Below are positions 15,111 through 21,637 of a stretch of 28,156 nucleotides of DNA, in pieces (positions within the stretch are counted from its first letter, which is position 1; every line of letters begins with the position of its first letter). Origin of the DNA: a virus; IMG/VR virus record IMGVR_UViG_3300028419_000621, positions 1 to 28,156 of that record; one strand, 5' to 3'. The notes beneath the pieces were generated by a model that was given only the letters and a program-made list of their open reading frames with translations, made no database searches and was not told the origin of the DNA. The position numbers and the translations under genes are program-made.

Positions 15111-16472
15111 ATGGCAGATCCAGGTATTTGGAACCAAGAACCACCAGAGGAGCTAGCTAACTTAGCTAAAAACTTTCAAAAATCATTTCCTAATAGTTAT
15201 GACTTTGCAAAGACGTTTGTGCAAACTGCATCTTCTGCTGCTGGTGGTGGTAATGGTGTAACTAGTTTAGATGATCCAACATACCTAGGTTTTAATGTTA
15301 GGTTTGATCCTATGTCACCACTATTTGAAGGCGCACTAGAAGGTAGTCCTGCTATTCCTGCTGGTGTAGATCCATTAACATTTCAAGGAGGTGATGCTAA
15401 TAATTTAGGTTCTCATCCTTCTGGTGAATCTGCTGTTGGGTATCTGAATAATCTAGGTGAAGTTACAAGGGCTACATATTTGAAAGCTTTCTGCCAGGGT
15501 CTTAGAGAAATACAAACAAAAAGACCTTATTATTTTCAGACAATAGAAGGATTACAAGAAGCTTTTAATAAAACGGTTAATATGACACCGTATGGTGGAA
15601 GCGCTGAAGGTGAAGGAATCACAGTAGGTTGCCTAGAGGCAATAGATTTAAAAATGGCTGCAATATTTAATCTTTATAAAGCTGCATGTTATGATGTTAA
15701 ATATAGAAGAAATCTTTTACCTGTAAATTTAATGTATTTTACATGTTATGTTGATGTTGTGGAAGTAAGAAAATTTAAACAAGTTAGAAATTTTATAAAT
15801 GCCCTCAATCCTCTTTCACCAGAACCAGAACTTAGTAAATTTGTAAATGAAAACTTTTCAAAGATAACTTTAAAATTTGATGAGTGTGTTTGGGACGCTA
15901 CTGCCAGTGGGCAAGTTTTTGCAGATGTTACTAATGTACAAGGTAGTGGTGCTATGACTACGTCATCTATAAAATGGTCATACGGAAGAGTTGAAATACA
16001 ATCACAATTTGCTGGTTATGATTCTGCATTAATTGATTCAGCAAATGTAAAACCTAAAACTTTTGGTGATTTAGCAAAAGCAGCAGGTAAAAAATTATTA
16101 GATAAAGCAATCCAAGGAGCAGAGAATGCAATCCAAAGAAAGGCTTTAAGTTTTGTACAAGGTTTAAAGTTTGGTAATGTATATGGCTTAAGAAACCAAG
16201 TTCTGAATACCATTAAAAATCCACAAGGTTTATTAAGTACTCTACAAGGTGCCTTGGCACAAGAAGAAACTACACCAGGATTTGTTGACCCACTTGGTGC
16301 TAATATATTTGAAGGAGAGGCTGAAAGAATTGGTGGTAGTACACAAAGTATAGAAAGTAATAATATCTTTCCAGAAGAAGATGACGCTTTACCATTACAA
16401 AGCAGCAACATATTTGGAACTCAGCCATCAGGGCCTACTCCATTACAGAGTAGTAATATATTTGAAGATTAA
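15111..16472 (+). CDS. Tail-tube-initiator-like baseplate protein with NIF-repeat tail
   Basis: A 453-residue structural protein. The helical middle (about 120-150, YLKAFCQGLREIQTKRPYYF) is followed by a beta-rich region (about 195-300, LLPVNLMYFTCYVDVVEVRK and WSYGRVEIQSQFAGYD), which looks like a tail-tube fold (T4 gp19/gp54 type). Helices follow at 315-370. The last 60 residues are low-complexity and contain four NIF motifs at residues 398-400, 418-420, 433-435 and 449-451, two of them within LQSSNIF. Such a repeated short motif suggests a flexible docking tail. The position between hub and spike genes suits a tube initiator or hub partner. The family assignment is tentative; the repeats are directly visible. 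Confidence 0.58.
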   Translation: MADPGIWNQEPPEELANLAKNFQKSFPNSYDFAKTFVQTASSAAGGGNGVTSLDDPTYLGFNVRFDPMSPLFEGALEGSPAIPAGVDPLTFQGGDANNLGSHPSGESAVGYLNNLGEVTRATYLKAFCQGLREIQTKRPYYFQTIEGLQEAFNKTVNMTPYGGSAEGEGITVGCLEAIDLKMAAIFNLYKAACYDVKYRRNLLPVNLMYFTCYVDVVEVRKFKQVRNFINALNPLSPEPELSKFVNENFSKITLKFDECVWDATASGQVFADVTNVQGSGAMTTSSIKWSYGRVEIQSQFAGYDSALIDSANVKPKTFGDLAKAAGKKLLDKAIQGAENAIQRKALSFVQGLKFGNVYGLRNQVLNTIKNPQGLLSTLQGALAQEETTPGFVDPLGANIFEGEAERIGGSTQSIESNNIFPEEDDALPLQSSNIFGTQPSGPTPLQSSNIFED

Positions 16473-16475
16473 TAT

Positions 16476-17381
16476 ATGGGAAAATTAACAACAAAGGATT
16501 TAAAAGATGATAATCTTAAAGGTACGCAATGGATTGGTATAGTTGAAAATACTGATGATGATATCTTTGAAGGCCGATGTAGGATTAGAGTTTTTGGTAA
16601 AATGGACCAGAGAGAAGATCCAGAAGATCCAAGTAGTGCTTACATAATGCCAACTGAATCTTTACCTTGGGCAAGACCATCAGTAGCATCTTCAGGTGGA
16701 AGTAACAGTGGAAGTGGTACCTTTTCAGTACCTAAACTAGGCACGATATTAAGGATAACATTTGACAATGGTAATTATTATTCTCCTGTATACCATGAGT
16801 CACTATACCCTTCTGATGAGACTAAGGCGGAGATAGAGGCGGCTTATCCTAATTCACATGTATTAATATATGATACAGCATTTGGGTTAACAGGGGATCT
16901 ACAATCTGGTGATCCTGAAGTTACTAACGAAAGGGAGGGGGAACATATTAAAGTTTTCTTTACAGAAGAAAAAGGCTTAATGATGGATTACACGACAACA
17001 GAAGGTCCAACAACAGTAAATATAAAACCTGATAATTCAGTTGAAATAATAAATGCAAATGGAGATTCAATTGTAATGCTTAATGATGGAAATATAACAT
17101 TTACTCATTCTGCTCAGTTTACAATTAATAGTGGTGCTAATACTGAAATTAATTGTGAAGATGCAATAATTAATTGTACTAACACCGTTGTAAATCATGC
17201 CTCATCTATTGAATTAGGACAAGGTGCAGTTGAAAAGGTAGTACTAGGAGATACATTTATGGCTCTATTTAATAAGCATACTCACATTGGAAACTTAGGG
17301 GCACCGACATCTCCACCACCAGCAACCGGTAATGCAATGACTGCAAAAGAATTAAGCCAAAAGCAAGTTAAAACTCTATAA
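16476..17381 (+). CDS. Baseplate central spike protein (gp5/gpV-like, no lysozyme domain)
   Basis: A 301-residue spike. Residues about 15-110 form an OB fold with the gp5/VgrG signature GRCRIRVFGKM at 32-42 and a strand-rich continuation (SVPKLGTILRITFDNGNYYSPVYH). A repetitive beta region follows (about 175-255: TTVNIKPDNSVEI, FTINSGANTEINC, EDAIINCTNTVVNH), as in a short triple-stranded needle. The C-terminal HTHIGNLGAPTSPPPATG block is typical of phage spike ends. T4 gp5 (575 residues) carries a lysozyme domain between OB fold and needle; here nothing of that size or sequence is present. The spike would pierce the outer membrane mechanically. It starts 4 bases after the upstream gene. Confidence 0.82.
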   Translation: MGKLTTKDLKDDNLKGTQWIGIVENTDDDIFEGRCRIRVFGKMDQREDPEDPSSAYIMPTESLPWARPSVASSGGSNSGSGTFSVPKLGTILRITFDNGNYYSPVYHESLYPSDETKAEIEAAYPNSHVLIYDTAFGLTGDLQSGDPEVTNEREGEHIKVFFTEEKGLMMDYTTTEGPTTVNIKPDNSVEIINANGDSIVMLNDGNITFTHSAQFTINSGANTEINCEDAIINCTNTVVNHASSIELGQGAVEKVVLGDTFMALFNKHTHIGNLGAPTSPPPATGNAMTAKELSQKQVKTL

Positions 17382-17390
17382 ATATATAAA
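17377..17390 (+). promoter_or_regulatory. Exact TATAAATA late-promoter octamer
   Basis: TATAAATATATAAA starts in the stop codon region of the spike gene. Its first 8 bases are the canonical T4 late promoter octamer TATAAATA. The overlapping AAATATATA lies 28 bases before the ATG at 17408, matching the other boxes. Confidence 0.55.
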
Positions 17391-17407
17391 TTAATAAAAC
17401 TAAAAAC

Positions 17408-17737
17408 ATGGCATTAGTAAAACCTGTATTAGATACCGCTCTAACAAATACATTAAATGCAGCATTTGCAGCAGCAATGACTGACTTCGTTACTGTTATT
17501 AAAGCTAGCCCTGCAACCGGAAACGATTCCGAGGCTATAAATTTAACTGCTGCAATAGCATCATCGTCATTAGTATTTTCTAATTTAGCAGGACCCGGTA
17601 TTTCTACTGCTGTCGATGCATACATAAGGTCACAAACATTAATTGTGCCACCAGGTCAACTTGTAACAACCGCAGGTTCTGCTGTTGCTCAGGCTGGTGC
17701 AACATCCGCACCTTCACCACCAATTCCTGTTTTATAA
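17408..17737 (+). CDS. Small Ala-rich protein after the spike gene
   Basis: A 109-residue protein rich in Ala, Thr, Ser and Val (LNAAFAAAMTDFVTVI..., IASSSLVFSNLAGPGI). It ends in a Pro-rich tail (SAPSPPIPVL). There is no charge-rich region and no PAAR motif. The alternation of small residues and hydrophobics suggests a short helix-rich structural protein. It lies directly after the spike, the position held by spike-tip (PAAR/gp5.4) genes in other contractile systems. A spike-tip or spike-chaperone role is therefore an inference from position; the sequence does not resemble PAAR proteins. It has its own late-promoter-like box, so high late expression is likely. Confidence 0.6.
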   Translation: MALVKPVLDTALTNTLNAAFAAAMTDFVTVIKASPATGNDSEAINLTAAIASSSLVFSNLAGPGISTAVDAYIRSQTLIVPPGQLVTTAGSAVAQAGATSAPSPPIPVL

Positions 17738-17739
17738 TC

Positions 17740-17768
17740 TTAAACTATTTAATATCTAAAGGTATAAT
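17740..17768 (+). promoter_or_regulatory. Sigma70-like promoter, TTAAAC-N17-TATAAT, upstream of the S1-domain gene
   Basis: TTAAAC at 17740-17745 and TATAAT at 17763-17768 match the arrangement at 9005-9033 exactly. The flanks also agree (ATAAT before, ATTT after the -35, GGTATAATAA at the -10). It starts 3 bases after the upstream stop and 58 bases before the ATG at 17826. A second AT box (GTAATATATAATC at 17786) lies 40 bases before the ATG, so the gene may have two starts. Confidence 0.5.
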
Positions 17769-17825
17769 AATTAAATCTAAACCGAGTAATATATAATCTA
17801 TAATAACACTCTTAATAAAAAAATA

Positions 17826-18998
17826 ATGAACGAACAAGAAATCACCATCCAATTAAGTGATGATCCATTTGACACTAAAGTAATTAAAGTTAAAGTACCT
17901 AAGGGAACTAAGTTAATGTCAACCGAGGCATATTCTGCTGATGTGTTGGATATGTATGATATGAGCGATGAAGATGCTAAAAAGCTTCAAATGTCAGAAG
18001 AGAATAATAATTATATTACTCAAGCCGAGATTGCTTATATTAAAAAAGAAATACAAATTGTTGAAGGTGAAGAAAGAGAGGTCAAAACAGAGGCACTGGT
18101 TGACATATCTAGAAAAAATACAGCTGTATGTATTTTATCAAAAGAAGATCCGGATATAGTAGAACAATTAGAGGTTGGGATGATAGTAGATATTAAAGTT
18201 AAACATTCTAAACAAGGTACCTTATATGCTTCTATTAGTGATGCATTAGACGAAGTTAAACGTAATGAAATTTATAATGCCATTGGAAATAAAACTATTG
18301 GGTTTACTGGTAAAGTAAAAGAACTTATTCATGGTGGTTACTGGGTAGAAGTAGGCGGTGTTGAATGTTTTATGCCAGGTTCATTAGGCGGTTTAAATAA
18401 ACTGCATAACTTTGAAAAATTAGTAGGTAAAGAAATTATCGTTATGCCTATAACTTATTCTAATGAAAAACAAACCATTGTCGTTTCCCATAGAGAATAT
18501 CTAAGAACTATGATACCTTCTGCTGTGGAAAATCTTAGAGAAAATATTAAAGAGCATGTAACTGGGTTTGTTACAGGTGCAACTAAATTTGGTATATTTG
18601 CTGAATTTAACGATTGCTTAACCGGATTAATTCCTAAAAATGAATTAGATGAATCTACATTAGAGAAGTTTAATAATAGAGATATTAAACCAGGTGATGA
18701 AATTGATTTTTGGACTAAAGAAATAATTTCGGAAAGAAAAATAATACTTAGCCAAACCGGACCTAAGATAGATTTATGGGATGGTGCTGATGAGAAATAC
18801 AAACCTATGATGGTCACTGAAGGTAAAGTTACTAAAGTTACTAAGTATGGCGCATTTGTCGAATTAGAAAAAGGTATCAGTGGTCTTATTCATAAAACTA
18901 AACTTAAGAATACTGAACTTACAAAAGGCGACCTTGTAAATATTAAAATTGGTAGTGTGAATGTTAGTGATCGCAAGATTACAATGAACTTAGTATAA
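17826..18998 (+). CDS. Ribosomal-protein-S1-like protein with about four S1 domains
   Basis: A 390-residue RNA-binding protein. Three S1 OB folds are clear: about residues 160-235 (FTGKVKELIHGGYWVEV...CFMPGS), 245-310 (VTGFVTGATKFGIFAEF... with GLIP) and 331-390 (TEGKVTKVTKYGAFVELEKG... with GLIH). The repeated G-x-V and G-x-F/W-V/A-E-x strands are diagnostic. A fourth, degenerate copy lies at about 88-140. The first 80 residues are acidic and unlike S1. Cellular bS1 has six domains in many bacteria, so this is a shorter version. Likely roles are recruiting phage mRNAs to host ribosomes or acting as a transcription or replication accessory. It sits inside the baseplate module but has its own promoter region (88-base gap). 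Confidence 0.9.
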   Translation: MNEQEITIQLSDDPFDTKVIKVKVPKGTKLMSTEAYSADVLDMYDMSDEDAKKLQMSEENNNYITQAEIAYIKKEIQIVEGEEREVKTEALVDISRKNTAVCILSKEDPDIVEQLEVGMIVDIKVKHSKQGTLYASISDALDEVKRNEIYNAIGNKTIGFTGKVKELIHGGYWVEVGGVECFMPGSLGGLNKLHNFEKLVGKEIIVMPITYSNEKQTIVVSHREYLRTMIPSAVENLRENIKEHVTGFVTGATKFGIFAEFNDCLTGLIPKNELDESTLEKFNNRDIKPGDEIDFWTKEIISERKIILSQTGPKIDLWDGADEKYKPMMVTEGKVTKVTKYGAFVELEKGISGLIHKTKLKNTELTKGDLVNIKIGSVNVSDRKITMNLV

Positions 18999-19003
18999 CA
19001 TCC

Positions 19004-19036
19004 ATCCTGGTTTGGAATATATAAACAAATCAGGAT
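19004..19036 (+). promoter_or_regulatory. Late-promoter-like box in the loop of an 11-bp inverted repeat
   Basis: ATCCTGGTTTG (19004-19014) pairs with CAAATCAGGAT (19026-19036) over 11 positions, ten Watson-Crick and one G-T. The 11-base loop is exactly the box GAATATATAAA. The box is 26 bases before the ATG at 19041, and the right arm ends 4 bases before it. An AGGA within the right arm could act as a weak Shine-Dalgarno that would be masked in the folded form. Confidence 0.6.
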
Positions 19037-19040
19037 AAAT

Positions 19041-20339
19041 ATGTATTCTAACGAACAACTAAATGCTATACATTCTTCAAAGATAGGTTTTGAATTTGAG
19101 TTCTTTTCAAACGAAAACCTTGATCTTACTAAAGATAGTTTAGCACAAACCTTAAACAAGTCAATTAGAGTAGAAGAAAAAGCACATAGTGACTTTATAC
19201 CTACTCAAGATATTTTTAAATTAGAACCAGATAACTCCGGTGGTACTGGAATGATTGAGTTAGTAACCGGTCCACTACCTTTTGTTGAAGCCAAATTAGT
19301 TATGGCTAAAACTTTAAAATGGATTAGAGAAAACGGTAAGACTAATGAAAGATGCTCTATTCATATAAACATTGCGTTTGATGGAAAAAAGTTAGGACCT
19401 ATTGTTAATATGTCAAAATTAGACGTAGGTAAATTTGTACTTAACTTTGATGAAAACAAAGTATATGAAGCCTTCCCAAACAGAAGAGATTCTGTTTATG
19501 CAAAATCTATAAAGTTTATTGTACCTTTAAGTGGTATGACTCAACCTTCACCAGAAAAAAATCTTTGGAAAAACTATATGTTTGTCAAAGAGAAGTATTA
19601 TGGTATTAATTTTGAAAAGCTACAAAAAGGTTATATTGAATTTAGATATCTTGGTGGTGCTGATTATGAAAAGAGGTATTCTACAATACTTTCAATGACC
19701 GAACATTTTATTACTTCATTATATGAAACTTTAGTTAACCCAAAATATAATGAATCTGATTTAAAGGTTTTGGATAAGATTTTAGAAAAGCATAAAACTG
19801 TTATTGAATCTTACCGAACATATTCTTCATTTAAAGAAAAATTTCCTAATGTTCATTTAATGGTTGATCTTCAAACATATGATCAGCTTATTGAAATGTA
19901 TTACCCTAAAATTAGAGAAAAGATTTTTGATTTAATTACTAGGGCTGATATGAATGAAGGTTTAATCAATTACGATAGTGATACCGGTAGAATTCAGATT
20001 AAAGATGCTAAGTTAATGAGATGTTTTGAAATAAACGGTGTTGATATTGTTGATTCAGTTATCCAAGGAAATATAGTTAATTGTGATATCTTTGGTTGTG
20101 ACCTTAAAAACGCGTCAGTATTTGAATCTAATTTATTTGGGGCTACTATAGCCGAAGATTGCAAAATAGAAGAATCATATGTTAGTAGAAATGTAATATG
20201 TGAAGATAGTTATGTATTTGGTAAAAGAGGCGTTTTTAGTGGTGAAATGGTTGGTGGTATTTTTAGACAAGGTAGAGCAACAGGGCTTGCGAGGTTTAGT
20301 GATAAAACTGAAGTAATTGAAATAGAAAAAATTAAATAA
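19041..20339 (+). CDS. Amidoligase-family enzyme with beta-helix-like C-terminal repeats
   Basis: A 432-residue protein of the glutamine-synthetase-like amidoligase family, whose members are predicted to form amide/isopeptide bonds with ATP. Motifs seen: GFEFEFF with Glu18 and Glu20 (metal/ATP ligands), CSIHINI with His108, and EFRYLGGADYEKR with Glu200 and Arg202. Residues 1-300 cover this domain. From about 319 to 415 a second region reads as short repeats (VDSVIQGNIVNCDIFGCDLK, NASVFESNLFGATI, CKIEESYVSR), resembling pentapeptide or right-handed beta-helix rungs. The substrate is unknown; in this family it may be a peptidoglycan peptide, a protein or a small amine. It is placed between the S1-like and baseplate genes under its own box. 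Amidoligases are often paired with AIG2-type cyclotransferases, and none is visible here. Confidence 0.82.
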   Translation: MYSNEQLNAIHSSKIGFEFEFFSNENLDLTKDSLAQTLNKSIRVEEKAHSDFIPTQDIFKLEPDNSGGTGMIELVTGPLPFVEAKLVMAKTLKWIRENGKTNERCSIHINIAFDGKKLGPIVNMSKLDVGKFVLNFDENKVYEAFPNRRDSVYAKSIKFIVPLSGMTQPSPEKNLWKNYMFVKEKYYGINFEKLQKGYIEFRYLGGADYEKRYSTILSMTEHFITSLYETLVNPKYNESDLKVLDKILEKHKTVIESYRTYSSFKEKFPNVHLMVDLQTYDQLIEMYYPKIREKIFDLITRADMNEGLINYDSDTGRIQIKDAKLMRCFEINGVDIVDSVIQGNIVNCDIFGCDLKNASVFESNLFGATIAEDCKIEESYVSRNVICEDSYVFGKRGVFSGEMVGGIFRQGRATGLARFSDKTEVIEIEKIK

Positions 20340-20343
20340 AGAT

Positions 20344-21195
20344 ATGTCAAATAAAAGTTGGTGTAACCCAGATTCACAGGAATGCTTAGACGCGCTAATC
20401 AAAGAAATTAATGATGACTTAACAGTAGGTTGCCAAATACCTTTTACAGTACCTAAAAAAGAGTTGGCTCATATTATTAATAGAGCCAAAGATTATTTTT
20501 ATAAAATATATGAAGATAGTGTAGAAGAAATGTATATTGCATTACCTAAGTCTGCTTGGTATGAAAAAGATTTTAGGCAAGGCGTTAGTCATAGTAACGG
20601 TAGTAATAAATTAACAGAGAAGGATGTAAACAATCCTAGGGGTGTTGTAAAAATGCCTTCAACCGTTTGGGCAGTTAATAATGTATTTCAAATAAATGGA
20701 TTCTCTGGTGAAGATGGTGGCTTTGGTGATAACTCATTTTCTGCAGGTGATCCGGATTTTTCATTAGATAAGTTTATTTACTCTGATGTGTATGGTGCTG
20801 GTATTGGATCCGAAGAATTAATGTACTATGTAATTAATTCTAAATTTATAGATAATGCAAGACAAGTTTTACAGGCTCAGATATCATACAATTATAATAG
20901 ACTAACTAAAAAGTTTAGATTTATGGGGGAGTTACCAAATAAAGGTGCATGCATATTTCAGGTTTATAATACTATTCCTGATTGTGATCTTTTTCAAGAT
21001 GAGGCTTTTATAAGATACTGTATAGGTATGGCTAAAATACAATTATCTAGAATATTAGGTACATTTCAATTTAACTTACCTGGTAATATTACTATTAATT
21101 ATGATTTGATATCTAGTGAGGGTAGAGAAGAAGTTGATGCTATCGTTGAAGAAATAAAAGGTGATGAAGGTGTTGATTATTTTTTCACAGGATAA
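20344..21195 (+). CDS. Virion structural protein of unknown placement, next to gp25
   Basis: A 283-residue protein without signal peptide or enzyme motif. It is Cys-containing at its start (WCNPDSQEC). A helical start (about 35-65, ELAHIINRAKDYFYKIYEDS) leads to mixed strands (KMPSTVWAVNNVFQINGFSG) and a Gly/Asp-rich loop (GDNSFSAGDPDFS). The C-terminal half has a helix (MAKIQLSRILGTFQF) followed by LPGNITINYDLISSEGREEV and an acidic helix. This LPG-x-x-x-INYD pattern after a helix recurs, to my knowledge, in phage structural proteins, but I cannot name the T4 counterpart. It lies 4 bases after the amidoligase gene and 57 before gp25, so a neck or baseplate component is likely. Confidence is in it being structural, not in a name. 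Confidence 0.6.
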   Translation: MSNKSWCNPDSQECLDALIKEINDDLTVGCQIPFTVPKKELAHIINRAKDYFYKIYEDSVEEMYIALPKSAWYEKDFRQGVSHSNGSNKLTEKDVNNPRGVVKMPSTVWAVNNVFQINGFSGEDGGFGDNSFSAGDPDFSLDKFIYSDVYGAGIGSEELMYYVINSKFIDNARQVLQAQISYNYNRLTKKFRFMGELPNKGACIFQVYNTIPDCDLFQDEAFIRYCIGMAKIQLSRILGTFQFNLPGNITINYDLISSEGREEVDAIVEEIKGDEGVDYFFTG

Positions 21196-21224
21196 TTTAT
21201 AATCTAAGACCCTCAAAAAATGTA

Positions 21225-21251
21225 GAGAATATATAATAAAAGAATATTCTC
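21225..21251 (+). promoter_or_regulatory. Late-promoter-like box overlapping an 8-bp inverted repeat (gp25)
   Basis: GAGAATAT (21225-21232) and ATATTCTC (21244-21251) are perfect inverted repeats around an 11-base AT loop. The box GAATATATAATAAAA begins at 21227, inside the left arm, 26 bases before the ATG at 21253. The right arm ends one base before the start codon. Confidence 0.58.
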
Positions 21252-21252
21252 C

Positions 21253-21618
21253 ATGATTAAAGAAATATACAGTAGAGACATAGATGCACCGAAGTACAAT
21301 GATGACGTCATTGAGGTGACTGATCAATTACAACAGCTTATCCTTAAGATAGAGAATTGTTTGTTTACAAGACAAGGTGATGTACTAGGTTCTCCTAATA
21401 TGGGATGTAATTTAGATGATCTTGTCTTTTCTTTAGTTTTAAATGAATCTGTTATTTCACAAAAGATAAGTAGTCAGATTCAAACATATTGCTTAAATAG
21501 CAGCAGTTCACAGTTTGGAATTGATGTAAGAGTTCAATTTTTTAGTGTGACAGAGCGAAACGGTTGTTTGGTTGATATTTATGTAAATGAACAAAGGGTC
21601 ATTGGGGCTTTGTTTTAA
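21253..21618 (+). CDS. Baseplate wedge protein, gp25/GPW family
   Basis: A 121-residue member of the gp25-like baseplate family. The family hallmark, a T/S-x-x-G-D-V-x-G-x-P-x-x-G strand-turn, is present at about residues 39-55 (FTRQGDVLGSPNMGCNLDDL) and is followed by LVFSLVLN. A helix before it (VTDQLQQLILKIENCL) and strands after (DVRVQFFSVTERNGCLVDIY) complete the fold. In T4, gp25 binds gp6, gp53 and the first sheath ring and helps trigger contraction; the gp6-like gene follows here after a 19-base gap, the usual partnership. Its length is near the usual 110-140 residues. A promoter-like hairpin lies just upstream. Confidence 0.9.
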   Translation: MIKEIYSRDIDAPKYNDDVIEVTDQLQQLILKIENCLFTRQGDVLGSPNMGCNLDDLVFSLVLNESVISQKISSQIQTYCLNSSSSQFGIDVRVQFFSVTERNGCLVDIYVNEQRVIGALF

Positions 21619-21637
21619 AATAAAAATAAAATAGTTA

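Noticed and set aside
17408-17737. PAAR-type spike-tip identity for the small Ala-rich protein
   Set aside because: The position fits, but no PAAR repeats or metal-binding His/Cys are present, so the name is not used.
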